A stretch of DNA of 40,397 nt from Phyllobacteriaceae bacterium UBA1940 (GTDB lineage Bacteria > Pseudomonadota > Alphaproteobacteria > Rhizobiales > Rhizobiaceae): the NCBI GenBank assembly GCA_002336975.1, contig DDFA01000121.1:1-40397 (forward strand), read 5' to 3'. Every line of letters begins with the position of its first letter. The stretch's first letter is position 1. The translations under genes and the position numbers were made by a program. The notes under the pieces are model-generated. The model did not search any database and was not told the origin of the DNA. It saw nothing but the letters and a program-made list of their open reading frames with translations. This document shows, piece by piece, positions 1-7,822 of this stretch.

Positions 1-448
1 CGGCTAGCGCGACGACGCCGCCGATCAGGCCCGCGACGATCGCCGACGCCCGTCCGCCCTGGCGCGGCTCGGCGGCTGCGGCGCGCGGCGGCGTCGAGGC
101 TGCCGGTCCGGGTTTTGCCGGGTCCCTCGGCGCGGACGCCGCCGGCTCTTCGGGCTTTGAGGGCTGCGATGCGGTCGAAGAAGCGGCGTCCTTGCCGGCA
201 TCGCGGCCGAACGCCGGCCTTGTCGTCTCCACGGCCGGGCGGGTCGCAGTCTCAGGCTCGATCGGTCTCACCTGGGGCGACATGCCGGGCGCGACCGCGG
301 CCGGACGCGTCGTCTCGGTCGCCTTCGTCGCTTCCGGCGATCTGGCGGCTTCCGCCGGTTTCGGCGTCGCGACGCTTTCGGCCTGAAGGTCGATGGTCAC
401 CGGCTCGCGGCGTGATTTTGAATGCCGCATGTTCGGCGTCTTGACCAT
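1..448 (-). CDS. Mic60/mitofilin-like inner-membrane protein (N-terminal part)
   Basis: The gene runs off the window edge, so only about the first 149 codons are present. The ATG at 448 has GGGGAGA eight to ten bases upstream. The visible protein has a basic start (MVKTPNMRHSKSRREP), then about 115 residues rich in Pro, Ala, Glu and Thr, likely disordered and cytoplasmic, then the beginning of a hydrophobic segment (AIVAGLIGGVVALA). That architecture, and its position directly downstream of hemD, match the alphaproteobacterial COG4223/Mic60 family, whose genes sit with heme-synthesis genes and which shapes inner-membrane folds in some species. The diagnostic C-terminal mitofilin domain lies outside the window, so the name rests on context plus the N-terminal layout. 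It is likely cotranscribed with hemD, 73 bases upstream. Confidence 0.6.
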   Translation of the reverse strand, partial: MVKTPNMRHSKSRREPVTIDLQAESVATPKPAEAARSPEATKATETTRPAAVAPGMSPQVRPIEPETATRPAVETTRPAFGRDAGKDAASSTASQPSKPEEPAASAPRDPAKPGPAASTPPRAAAAEPRQGGRASAIVAGLIGGVVALA

Positions 449-521
449 GATGTCTCCCCGCTAGGTGCTCGGTCTAGAACTATGACCTATTGGGTGGAAT
501 GAAAAGGGTGGCAGTGTGGCG

Positions 522-1226
522 CTACCGGCGAAGGGCTGCCAGCATCGCCCGGTCGGTGGGCGTTTGCGCCGTGTCGACGGCCACGCCGACGCTAGCCAAC
601 GGCAGTCCGGCGCGCGCCGAAATGGCGACGACGCGCAGCCGCTCAGTCAGGCCGGGATGGCGTCCGACAAGATCGGCCAGCATTCGCCCCGCCTCGGGAG
701 AATGGCACAACGCCGACAGCGGACCGGTTTCAGCGGCAAGCGCCGCAAAAAGGGCCGACTGATCGACCGGGACCGCCTCATAGGTCGCAAGCGCCGTCAC
801 ATCGACACCCTGTTCGGCCAGCATGGTTTCGAATTCCGGTCGCCGCAGCGCCCCGCACAGATAGAGCAGCGCGCCGGCTGGTCTGTCTTGCGAGATCGCC
901 GCCGCCAGCGCCGCGCCGTCGTCGTTTGCCGCCGTGACCGCGCCAAAGCCGGCCAGGCGCGCCGCCCGAGCTGTCGCCTCGCCGACCGCGAACAGTGGCT
1001 TGTCGCGCAACCTGGCGAGCAGAAGCTCCGGCGCATGTCGCAGGGCGTTGGCGCTCGTCGCCGCCACGCAGCCGACGCCATCGGCGTCGATGTCGGACTG
1101 GATCGCGAGCGGCCTGATCTCGCTCAGTGGCGCCATCACGGGCTGGAATCCCGCCGACCGCAGGCTGTTCGCGGTCTCCGACGTACCAGGCTCGGGGCGC
1201 AGCACCAGAACCCGCCCTGCGCTCAT
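522..1226 (-). CDS. hemD: uroporphyrinogen-III synthase
   Basis: HemD closes and rearranges hydroxymethylbilane to uroporphyrinogen III in heme, siroheme and cobalamin synthesis (cytoplasmic). The 234-residue product has the usual family length. It starts with the typical first strand (MSAGRVLVLRPEPGTSETA), has the two-lobe alternation of the family, and contains ALYLCG-like and CHSPEAGRML-like stretches seen in HemD proteins. The ATG at 1226 is preceded by GAGGGC. It precedes the Mic60-like gene on the same strand and is divergent from tsaD. Sequence conservation in HemD is low, so fold-level features and context carry the call. hemC, which in several Hyphomicrobiales lies just upstream, is not present in the 135-base gap to tsaD. 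Confidence 0.85.
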   Translation of the reverse strand: MSAGRVLVLRPEPGTSETANSLRSAGFQPVMAPLSEIRPLAIQSDIDADGVGCVAATSANALRHAPELLLARLRDKPLFAVGEATARAARLAGFGAVTAANDDGAALAAAISQDRPAGALLYLCGALRRPEFETMLAEQGVDVTALATYEAVPVDQSALFAALAAETGPLSALCHSPEAGRMLADLVGRHPGLTERLRVVAISARAGLPLASVGVAVDTAQTPTDRAMLAALRR

Positions 1227-1361
1227 CGTGGTCTGCCCTCACGCTCGATACGGATTTGCCTGGTTTGCATGCTTGCCCGACCGTGATAACCCGTGCGCCG
1301 TCCGGCCAGTACGCGCCGCCCGCACGGCGATGGTCCTGACCAACGCTGTTCCTAACTGGGA

Positions 1362-2486
1362 TTGAACGACCCGGCAATCATGCCTCCAGCCGCCCCGCCC
1401 CGCCTGATGCTCGGCATCGAGACCAGCTGCGACGAAACCGCCGCCTCGGTGGTGGCGATGGATTCGGCCGGCAAGGGCGAGATCCGATCCAATGTCGTGC
1501 TCAGCCAGATCGAGGAGCATGCGGCGTTTGGCGGCGTCGTGCCCGAGATCGCCGCGCGCGCCCATGTCGAGGCGCTGGACGGCATCGTCCAGGCGGCGCT
1601 CGACGAGGCCGGCGTCACCCTCGACGATCTCGACGGCATCGCCGCGACCGCCGGACCCGGCCTCATCGGCGGCCTCATCGTCGGCCTGATGACCGCCAAG
1701 GCGCTGGCTGCGGTGGCGCAAAAGCCGCTGCAGGCGATCAATCACCTCGAAGGCCACGCGCTGGCGCCGCGCCTCGTCGCCGAAGCGCCGTTTCCCTATC
1801 TCGTGCTGCTGGTTTCGGGCGGCCACACCCAGATCCTGCTGGTGCGCGGCGTCGGCGACTACGACCGCTGGGCCACCACCATCGACGACGCGCTGGGCGA
1901 AGCCTTCGACAAAACCGCAAAACTGCTTGGCCTGCCCTATCCCGGCGGTCCCAATGTCGAAAAGGCGGCGCTGGCCGGGGACGCGGAGCGATTCGATTTT
2001 CCCCGGCCGCTGCGTGGCGAAAAGCGCCCTGATTTTTCCTTCTCCGGCCTGAAGACGGCGGTGCGGCAGGCCGCCGCGTCGATCGCGCCGCTGACCGAAC
2101 AGGATGTCGCCGACATCTGCGCATCGTTCCAGCGCGCCGTCGCCGAAACCTTGCAGGAGCGGGTCGGCCGCAGCCTCGACCGGTTTCGCGAGACCTATCC
2201 GGCCGTGGCCTCGCCGCCTCTGGTGGTCGCCGGCGGCGTCGCCGCCAACAAGGCGCTGCGGGCGATGCTGCAGGCGCTGGCGACCGCAAAAGGCTTCGTC
2301 TTTGTCGCGCCGCCGATGGCGCTGTGCACCGACAATGCGGCGATGATCGCCTGGGCCGGCCTCGAACGGCTGCGCGCCGGCGCCGCGACGCCGGAGCCGA
2401 TGACATTTGCGCCGCGCTCGCGCTGGCCGCTCGACGAGGATGCCGCGCCGCTGATCGGCGCCGGCAAGCGCGGAGCAAAGGCATGA
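1362..2486 (+). CDS. tsaD: tRNA N6-adenosine threonylcarbamoyltransferase
   Basis: TsaD transfers the threonylcarbamoyl group to A37 of ANN-decoding tRNAs, acting with TsaB and TsaE in the cytoplasm. The N-terminal [14 protein letters not shown] and the metal-binding HLEGH motif (about residues 128-132 from the TTG start) are diagnostic, as are LLVSGGHTQ and the C-terminal [13 protein letters not shown]. Length (374) is a little over the family norm because of a short N-terminal tail. The start is uncertain: TTG at 1362 or ATG at 1380, neither with a strong ribosome binding site. It is first in a tight run with gpsA, whose ATG overlaps the tsaD stop (ATGA). This pairing is common in Hyphomicrobiales. 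Confidence 0.96.
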   Translation: MNDPAIMPPAAPPRLMLGIETSCDETAASVVAMDSAGKGEIRSNVVLSQIEEHAAFGGVVPEIAARAHVEALDGIVQAALDEAGVTLDDLDGIAATAGPGLIGGLIVGLMTAKALAAVAQKPLQAINHLEGHALAPRLVAEAPFPYLVLLVSGGHTQILLVRGVGDYDRWATTIDDALGEAFDKTAKLLGLPYPGGPNVEKAALAGDAERFDFPRPLRGEKRPDFSFSGLKTAVRQAAASIAPLTEQDVADICASFQRAVAETLQERVGRSLDRFRETYPAVASPPLVVAGGVAANKALRAMLQALATAKGFVFVAPPMALCTDNAAMIAWAGLERLRAGAATPEPMTFAPRSRWPLDEDAAPLIGAGKRGAKA

Positions 2487-3463
2487 GCGCACGTATCGCG
2501 GTTCTGGGCGGCGGCGCATGGGGCACCGCGCTGGCGGTGATGCTGGCGCGCGACGACAATGATGTCGGCTTCTTTGCGCGGAACGAAGAGATGGTCCGCG
2601 CCATCAATGAGCGCCACGAGAACCCGGCCTATCTGCCTGGCATAAGGCTCGATCCGCGCCTGACCGCGACGACGAGCCTCGACGCCGCCCTGGCCGGCGC
2701 CGATTGCATCGTCTCGGTCGCGCCGGCGCAGGCGTTTCGCGACCTCGCCCGCCAGCTCGACGGCAGGATCGGCGACGCGCCGGTGGTCAATTGCGCCAAG
2801 GGCATAGAGCGCGACACCGGCAAACGGCTGAGCCAGGTGCTGGCCGAGGTGCTGCCGAACAATCCGGCCGCCTGCCTCTCGGGTCCAAGCTTCGCCACCG
2901 ACGTGGCGCGAGGGCTGCCGACGGCGGTGACGGTCGCCGCCGGCGACGAGACGCTTGCGTCCGATCTGGCGCGCATGCTCTCCGCCCCCACCTTCCGCTG
3001 CTATTCCACCGACGATCTCGTCGGCGTCGAAATCGGCGGCGCGTTGAAGAACGTGCTGGCCATCGCCGCGGGCGCCGTGACCGGCGCCGGGCTGGGCGCC
3101 AGCGCCCAGGCTGCGATCGTCACCCGCGGCTTTGTCGAATTGCGCCGGCTGGCGGCGTCCTATGGCGCCAGGCCCGAAACGCTGATGGGCCTGTCGGGGC
3201 TGGGCGACCTGATCCTGACCTGCGGCTCGGCCCAGTCGCGCAACTTTGCCTACGGGCTGGCGCTGGGACGCGGCGACGACCGGTCGGGGCTGAAGCTGGC
3301 CGAGGGCGTCGCCACCGCCGACATCGCCTCGCGCCTTGCGGCCGACCTCGGCGTCGAGGCGCCGATCACCGACGCCGTGGCGCGCATGCTGACCGGCGAG
3401 TTGACCATCGCCCGGGCCATGGACGAACTGTTGTCCCGACCGCTCAAGGCGGAACACCAATAG
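2483..3463 (+). CDS. gpsA: glycerol-3-phosphate dehydrogenase [NAD(P)+]
   Basis: GpsA reduces dihydroxyacetone phosphate to sn-glycerol-3-phosphate, the backbone of phospholipids (cytoplasmic). The 326-residue protein begins with an NAD(P)-binding motif ([15 protein letters not shown], residues 7-21). It has NCAKGIE (Lys106), SGPSFA, and the catalytic-lysine region [15 protein letters not shown] (Lys189). The ATG at 2483 shares four bases with the tsaD stop, implying translational coupling; an upstream in-frame ATG would lengthen the protein by 53 unrelated residues and is rejected. Later in the window plsC encodes an acyltransferase that uses product derived from this enzyme. Confidence 0.97.
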   Translation: MSARIAVLGGGAWGTALAVMLARDDNDVGFFARNEEMVRAINERHENPAYLPGIRLDPRLTATTSLDAALAGADCIVSVAPAQAFRDLARQLDGRIGDAPVVNCAKGIERDTGKRLSQVLAEVLPNNPAACLSGPSFATDVARGLPTAVTVAAGDETLASDLARMLSAPTFRCYSTDDLVGVEIGGALKNVLAIAAGAVTGAGLGASAQAAIVTRGFVELRRLAASYGARPETLMGLSGLGDLILTCGSAQSRNFAYGLALGRGDDRSGLKLAEGVATADIASRLAADLGVEAPITDAVARMLTGELTIARAMDELLSRPLKAEHQ

Positions 3464-3478
3464 AATCTGGAGGAACAC

Positions 3479-3775
3479 ATGCTCTACGCCGCCATCTGCA
3501 ACGACAAGCCCGGCCATCTGCAGGTCCGGCTCGACACCCGCCCGGTCCATGTCGAGTGGATCAACGCGATCAACGCGGCCGGCGGGCTCGCCTTCGCCGG
3601 GCCGTTCCTCGACGCCGACCAGAAACCGACCGGCTCGCTGGTCGTCATCGAAGCATCGAACATCGACGAAGCCACCGCGATCCTCGCCGACGATCCCTAC
3701 AATCTCGCCGGCCTGTTCGAGAACATCGAGATCCGGGCGTGGAACTGGGTCTTCAACAAGCCGGCGCAAGGCTGA
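3479..3775 (+). CDS. YciI family protein
   Basis: A 98-residue protein of the YciI/YCII superfamily, a dimeric ferredoxin-like fold. Visible family features are the start MLYAAICNDKPG, a His in RPVHVEWI, the AGPFLD turn, and the pattern GSLVVIEASNIDEATAILADDPY. The ATG at 3479 has a good Shine-Dalgarno (GGAGGA). It lies 15 bases after gpsA and 9 before the EVE gene, so it is almost certainly in the tsaD operon. The biochemical role of most YciI proteins is unknown; some relatives are dehalogenase or stress-associated domains. No specific substrate can be inferred here. Confidence 0.88.
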   Translation: MLYAAICNDKPGHLQVRLDTRPVHVEWINAINAAGGLAFAGPFLDADQKPTGSLVVIEASNIDEATAILADDPYNLAGLFENIEIRAWNWVFNKPAQG

Positions 3776-3784
3776 GGTCCGGCG

Positions 3785-4207
3785 ATGGCGCACTGGCTGT
3801 TCAAATCCGAGCCTGACGTGTTTTCCTATGACGACCTGGCCGCGAAGGGTCCCAAAGGTCAGGAATGGGACGGCGTCCGCAACTATCAGGCGCGCAACAA
3901 TATGCGCGCGATGCAGTTGGGCGATCGCGGCTTCTTCTACCATTCCAACGCCGGCAAGGATGTCGTCGGCATCGTCGAGGTCTGCGCCCTTGCCCATCCC
4001 GATTCGACCACCGACGACATTCGCTGGGAATGCGTCGACGTGCGCGCTGTCCAGCCGGTCCCCAACCCGCCGTCGCTCGACGACATCAAAGCCAATCCGA
4101 AGCTTGCCAACATGGTGCTGGTCAACAATTCGCGCCTTTCGGTGCAACCCGTCGCCGACGACGAGTGGGCCGAGATCTGTCGCATGGGCGGCGTGAAGCC
4201 GGCGTGA
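3785..4207 (+). CDS. EVE domain-containing protein
   Basis: A 140-residue, single-domain EVE protein (PUA-like fold, related to thymocyte nuclear protein 1 and YTH readers). The start MAHWLFKSEPDVFSYDDL and the segment WDGVRNYQARNNMRAM are characteristic and contain the aromatic and Ser/Asn residues lining the modified-base pocket in this family. FYHSNAG and GIVEV follow in the usual order. EVE domains are thought to bind modified nucleic-acid bases. The free-standing form in alphaproteobacteria is a housekeeping protein of unclear target. Its place beside tsaD, a tRNA-modifying enzyme, is suggestive but not proof of an RNA role. It ends in a 4-base overlap (GTGA) with the next gene. Confidence 0.9.
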   Translation: MAHWLFKSEPDVFSYDDLAAKGPKGQEWDGVRNYQARNNMRAMQLGDRGFFYHSNAGKDVVGIVEVCALAHPDSTTDDIRWECVDVRAVQPVPNPPSLDDIKANPKLANMVLVNNSRLSVQPVADDEWAEICRMGGVKPA

Positions 4208-4881
4208 CGGCGGATGCCGCATCGAGGCTGACGCCGGAGCGCGCCGAGGCGTTCATCCAGGCGAACACGGCGCTTCTCGCGCCGCCGCATGTGCCGGAAA
4301 TTCGGCTGCGCCTGGCCGACGAATCGCATGCGCTGTGGCTGAAGACCGAAGAGGAACTGGCCGAAATCGGCCTGCCGCCGCCATTCTGGGCTTTCGCCTG
4401 GGCTGGCGGCCAGGGTCTGGCGCGTCACCTCATCGACAATCCCGACCTTGTCCGCGATGCGCGGGTGCTCGATTTCGCCACCGGCAGCGGCCTGGTCGCG
4501 ATCGCCGCGATGAGAGCCGGCGCGCGACACGCGACCGGCTCGGACATCGACCCGTTCTGCGCCGCGGCCGTGGCCCTCAATGCCGCCGCCAACGATGTGA
4601 CGGTCGAGTTCCTCGCCGAAGACCTGATCGGCCGCGACGACGGCTGGGACGTCGTGCTCGCCGGCGACGTGTTCTATTCCAGACCGTTCGCCGACGCGCT
4701 GGTTCCCTGGTTTGCGGGACTGGCGGCTCGCGGCGCGACCGTGCTGGTCGGCGATCCCGGCCGCGCCTATCTGCCGAAAGACCGGCTTGTCAGTCTCGCA
4801 GTCTATCAGGTGCCGGTCACCCGCGACCTCGAGGACGCCGAGGTCAAGCGCACCACCGTCTGGCGGTTCCGCGCCGCATGA
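4204..4881 (+). CDS. class I SAM methyltransferase, ETF-beta lysine methyltransferase-like
   Basis: A 225-residue class I methyltransferase beginning at GTG 4204, which overlaps the EVE stop; no usable ATG lies nearby. Motif I is VLDFATGSGLVAIAAMRAG, the acidic residue after strand 2 is in SDIDPF, and the post-motif region is LAGDVFYS. The stretches PPPFWAFAWAGGQGLARHL and VLVGDPGRAYLP match the METTL20/ETFBKMT group, which methylates lysines near the recognition loop of electron-transfer flavoprotein beta; bacterial members with this activity are known. Older annotations call such genes PrmA-like or nicotinamide N-methyltransferase-like. The substrate assignment is family-based; the methyltransferase call is firm. 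Confidence 0.8.
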   Translation: MTADAASRLTPERAEAFIQANTALLAPPHVPEIRLRLADESHALWLKTEEELAEIGLPPPFWAFAWAGGQGLARHLIDNPDLVRDARVLDFATGSGLVAIAAMRAGARHATGSDIDPFCAAAVALNAAANDVTVEFLAEDLIGRDDGWDVVLAGDVFYSRPFADALVPWFAGLAARGATVLVGDPGRAYLPKDRLVSLAVYQVPVTRDLEDAEVKRTTVWRFRAA

Positions 4882-4897
4882 AGCGGTGGACCAGGTC

Positions 4898-5458
4898 TTA
4901 CCGTGTCACCTCGACCACGCTGGCGCTTGTCAGCAGAGGCAGCAGCCGCGCCATGTCGCGCGGGCTGAGCGCTACGCAGCCCTCGGTTGGCAGGTAGCCC
5001 GGGCGGGCGAGATGCATGAAGATGGCGGAGCCGCGGTTGCGGTTGCGCGGCGCGATGTTCCAGTCGAGCACCAGGCAGATATCGTAGAGATGGTCGGCGC
5101 GGCGCATCTTTTCGCAACTCGCTCCGTAGGGCAGGTCGACGGGCCGGTTGTAATTGCGGTCGGCCGGCGCATCGCACCAGCCGAGTTCGGCGCGGATCGG
5201 CGTCAGTCGCAAAGGCGACCGGCGCGCCACCAGCCCGTCGGTCCGGCAAAATCCCCCCAGCACGCGCATCCGCCCGAGCGGCGTCGCGCCGTCGCCCTCG
5301 CGCTTGCGCGACGACACGCCGCCCTTGCCGAGCGCACAGCGCAGCACCAGCGGCCCGGCGGCAAGCAGGCCCTCGCAGTTGCTGCCCGGACGCCGGCGCA
5401 CTTTCAGCAGCATTGGACGACGAGTCGACTTGGCCATGATTTTGATGCGATCATTCAC
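4898..5458 (-). CDS. L,D-transpeptidase (YkuD) family protein
   Basis: A 186-residue YkuD-type protein. The catalytic signature is the C-terminal stretch with His149, followed by TEGC containing Cys161 (HLARPGYLPTEGCVAL), the H-x(n)-(S/T)-x-G-C pattern. TPLGRMRVLGGF is a family feature before it. Such enzymes make 3-3 cross-links in peptidoglycan or attach proteins to it. Oddly, no signal peptide or membrane segment is visible with either possible start (ATG 5458 or ATG 5437). Export is therefore unclear, a feature shared with the short COG3786-type members. Neither start has a strong ribosome binding site. It is convergent with the methyltransferase (16-base gap) and divergent from cenR, a cell-envelope regulator, which fits an envelope role. 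Confidence 0.82.
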   Translation of the reverse strand: MNDRIKIMAKSTRRPMLLKVRRRPGSNCEGLLAAGPLVLRCALGKGGVSSRKREGDGATPLGRMRVLGGFCRTDGLVARRSPLRLTPIRAELGWCDAPADRNYNRPVDLPYGASCEKMRRADHLYDICLVLDWNIAPRNRNRGSAIFMHLARPGYLPTEGCVALSPRDMARLLPLLTSASVVEVTR

Positions 5459-5574
5459 TCAATAGTGTTCTGGCGACCGCTTCAAATCATCGCGATCGCC
5501 TTTTCATGGACCTCAGGTTCCGCATAAGGGGCATGCGGTCAACCAAATTTCGCGCAAGCCTCCCGGAACAGGAC

Positions 5575-6258
5575 ATGACATCCAGGACCATCCTTCTGAT
5601 CGACGACGACAATGATCTGCGCTCGACCCTGGTCGAGCAATTGTCGCTCTACGAGGAATTCAACGTCCTGCAGGAAGCGACCGCCGCCAGCGGCGTGCAC
5701 GCGGCGCGCGGCGGCGTGGTCGACCTTCTGATCATGGATGTCGGCCTGCCCGACATGGATGGCCGCGAAGCGGTGAAACTGCTGCGCAAGAGCGGCTTCA
5801 AGGCCCCCGTCATCATGCTGACCGGCCATGACACCGATTCCGACACCATCCTGGGGCTGGAAGCCGGCGCCAACGACTACGTCACCAAGCCGTTCCGTTT
5901 CGCCGTGCTGCTGGCCCGCATCCGCGCCCAACTGCGCCAGCACGAGCAGAGCGAGGACGCCACCTTCACCGTCGGCCCCTATACGTTCAAGCCCAGCCAG
6001 AAATTGTTGATCGACCAGCGCGGGACCAAGGTCCGGCTGACCGAGAAGGAAGCGTCGATCATCAAATATCTCTACCGCGCCAACCAGAAGGTCGTCACCC
6101 GCGACGTCCTGCTCGAAGAAGTCTGGGGCTACAATTCCGGCGTCACCACCCACACGCTGGAAACTCACGTCTACCGGCTGCGCCAGAAGATCGAGCGCGA
6201 TCCTTCCAATGCCGAAATTCTTGTGACAGAAAGCGGCGGTTACAAGCTCGTCCCGTGA
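5575..6258 (+). CDS. cenR: OmpR-family response regulator, CenR/OtpR-type
   Basis: A 227-residue two-domain response regulator. The receiver has Asp10-Asp11-Asp12, the phosphoacceptor Asp55 (IMDVGLPDMDG), Thr83 and Lys105. The C-terminal winged helix-turn-helix (about 135-227) carries VRLTEKEASIIKYLYRA, LLEEVWGYN and HTLETHVYRLRQKIE. ATG 5575 with AGGA upstream is chosen; ATG 5506 would add 23 residues before the receiver. The sequence style (LYEEF after helix 1, GHDTDSDTILGLEAGANDYVTKPF) and the adjacent cyclic-nucleotide-binding gene match the Brucella OtpR locus and Caulobacter CenR, an essential regulator of the cell envelope. No histidine kinase is in the window; the cognate CenK-type kinase would be encoded elsewhere. 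Confidence 0.85.
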   Translation: MTSRTILLIDDDNDLRSTLVEQLSLYEEFNVLQEATAASGVHAARGGVVDLLIMDVGLPDMDGREAVKLLRKSGFKAPVIMLTGHDTDSDTILGLEAGANDYVTKPFRFAVLLARIRAQLRQHEQSEDATFTVGPYTFKPSQKLLIDQRGTKVRLTEKEASIIKYLYRANQKVVTRDVLLEEVWGYNSGVTTHTLETHVYRLRQKIERDPSNAEILVTESGGYKLVP

Positions 6259-6307
6259 TCTGTGATCGATTCGCCGATGCGGCCGGGCCAAAAGGTACCC
6301 GCCGCGC

Positions 6308-6763
6308 ATGGCGCTTGATGACGATATACGCGTTCTTTCAGGCATCGGGCTGCTCAAGAGCCTGAACCCTGAACAGTTGCGCCTGCTCGCCTTCGGCGCG
6401 GAAAACATGCACCTGCACGCCGAACGGGAGCTATTTCGCCCCGATACGCTGGCCGACTGCGCCTACGTCGTTCGCAGCGGCTCGCTGGCGACATTCAGGA
6501 TGAGCGGCGGCGAGCGCCGCAAGATCGCGACGGTGAAGCCCGGCGAGGTGCTCGACGAAATGGCGCTGATCGTCGACGTCAGGCGCTCGGTCGGCGCGGT
6601 CGCCGAAGTCGACACCGACGTGCTGCGCATCAACCGCACCCTGTTCAGGCGCATTCTTGAGGAATATCCGGAAGTCGCCGCCGCCCTGCACGATCAGATC
6701 GCCAGCCGGTTCACCGCCATGGCCGACCGGATCGTCGACCTGAAGCCGCGCTTTAACGACTGA
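6308..6763 (+). CDS. cyclic nucleotide-binding domain protein
   Basis: A 151-residue protein made of one cNMP-binding beta-roll. It has the usual opening (LLKSLNPEQLRLLAFGAE), the LFRPDTLADCAYVVRSGSL turn, and a phosphate-binding-cassette-like stretch (PGEVLDEMALIVDVRRSVGAVAE) in which Glu and Arg occupy the expected positions. There is no C-terminal helix-turn-helix, so it is not a CRP-type transcription factor; the tail is a helix likely used for dimerisation. It lies 49 bases downstream of cenR and on the same strand, the same arrangement as Brucella otpR and its neighbour annotated as a PKA regulatory-subunit-like protein. A role in linking a cyclic nucleotide to the CenR pathway is inference. 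Confidence 0.85.
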   Translation: MALDDDIRVLSGIGLLKSLNPEQLRLLAFGAENMHLHAERELFRPDTLADCAYVVRSGSLATFRMSGGERRKIATVKPGEVLDEMALIVDVRRSVGAVAEVDTDVLRINRTLFRRILEEYPEVAAALHDQIASRFTAMADRIVDLKPRFND

Positions 6764-6771
6764 GCCGGGCG

Positions 6772-7008
6772 TCAGGCCGGACGCCGCACCGTCGCGGACG
6801 CATCCAGCACGATCGGCAACAGTCCCTCGCCACCGCGATCGACAATCTCGAAGAACTGCCGCCGCATTCTGGGCTCCCAGAACTTGTTGATGTGCTCGGC
6901 GGTGCCGGCCACGCCTTCCTCACGCGGCTTGGACAGGAAGAAGGTGCCGATCTGGTTCGCCATGCGGATCAGCTTGGCGTTGGGCTCGATCTTTTCGTCA
7001 TGCGACAT
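6772..7008 (-). CDS. fdsD: formate dehydrogenase delta subunit
   Basis: A 78-residue protein beginning MSHDEKIEPNAKLIRMANQIGTFF, with KLIRMANQI, HINKFWEPRMRRQF and a C-terminal VRRPA. These are typical of FdsD, the small subunit last in fdsGBACD operons, which in Rhodobacter is needed for full maturation and stability of the complex. The ATG at 7008 lies inside the 3' end of fdhD (11-base overlap); an upstream in-frame ATG at 7083 would add 25 residues that belong to the fdhD frame shadow. It is convergent with the cNMP-binding gene, with only 8 bases between stops. Confidence 0.92.
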   Translation of the reverse strand: MSHDEKIEPNAKLIRMANQIGTFFLSKPREEGVAGTAEHINKFWEPRMRRQFFEIVDRGGEGLLPIVLDASATVRRPA

Positions 7009-7822
7009 GTCGGTTGTGTCCGTCTTCGATCCGGTCCGGATGGGTGAATATGTCGAACTCGTCGCCGCGCACCAGCGCCACAAGCGTCATGCCGGCTGCT
7101 TCCGCGGAGCGGATGGCGAGCGCCGTCGGCGCCGAAACCGCGATTATCGCCGACGAGCCGATCGCCGCCGCCTTCTGGATCATCTCGACCGACACCCGAC
7201 TGGTGACGACGACCGCGCCGGAAGCGCCCGCAATGCCGGCCTTCGCCAGCGCGCCGGCCAGCTTGTCGAGCGCATTGTGGCGGCCGACATCCTCGCGCGC
7301 CGCAACGATGCCCTTGCCGGGGACGTAGAACCCGGCGGCGTGAACCGCGCCGGTGTCCGAATGCATCGGCTGCTGCGCCGCCAGCAGCCTGACCGCCTGC
7401 GTCACGTCGCCCGCGCCAATGCGCAAGCCGCCGCCGACGACGGGGATCGCCCGCATCGCCTCGTCGATCGACTCGATGCCGCACAAGCCGCACCCGACCG
7501 GTCCCGCAAGCCGGCGCCGCCGTGCCTGGAACGATACATTGGCGGCGTCTTTGAGCCTGATCTGGATGTCGATCCCGGGGCCTGCGTCTTCGACCGTCAC
7601 GGACGCGATTTCGTCAGCCGAGGCGACGATGCCTTCGGTCAGCGAAAAACCGAGCGCGAAATCGTCGAGGTCCGCCGGCGAGGCCATCATCACCGCATGG
7701 GTGGTTCCGCCATAGGACAGCGCCACCGGCGTTTCTTCCGGCACCGAACGCGCCGCGGCGCTGGTCCCGCCCGCGCGCCGCGCGATGCGCGGCGTCGAAG
7801 TCGTGGGTTTTCGCGCGCCCAC
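6998..7822 (-). CDS. fdhD: formate dehydrogenase accessory sulfurtransferase
   Basis: FdhD (also called FdsC in fds operons) carries sulfur from a cysteine desulfurase to the molybdenum cofactor of formate dehydrogenase, a step required for activity. The 274-residue protein has the redox-active Cys pair in GCGLCGIES (Cys111 and Cys114), preceded by DFALGFSLTEGI, and later HNALDKLAGAL and SRVSVEMIQKAA, all family landmarks. The start is a GTG at 7822 that shares one base with the fdsA TAG stop and has GGCGGAG upstream, so coupling with fdsA is likely. Its tail overlaps fdsD. Cytoplasmic. Confidence 0.95.
   Translation of the reverse strand: MGARKPTTSTPRIARRAGGTSAAARSVPEETPVALSYGGTTHAVMMASPADLDDFALGFSLTEGIVASADEIASVTVEDAGPGIDIQIRLKDAANVSFQARRRRLAGPVGCGLCGIESIDEAMRAIPVVGGGLRIGAGDVTQAVRLLAAQQPMHSDTGAVHAAGFYVPGKGIVAAREDVGRHNALDKLAGALAKAGIAGASGAVVVTSRVSVEMIQKAAAIGSSAIIAVSAPTALAIRSAEAAGMTLVALVRGDEFDIFTHPDRIEDGHNRHVA

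Noticed and set aside
2195..4222. A 675-codon open frame on the minus strand opposite gpsA, YciI and EVE genes
   Set aside because: Crosses three well-supported genes on the other strand, with composition typical of spurious GC-rich frames.
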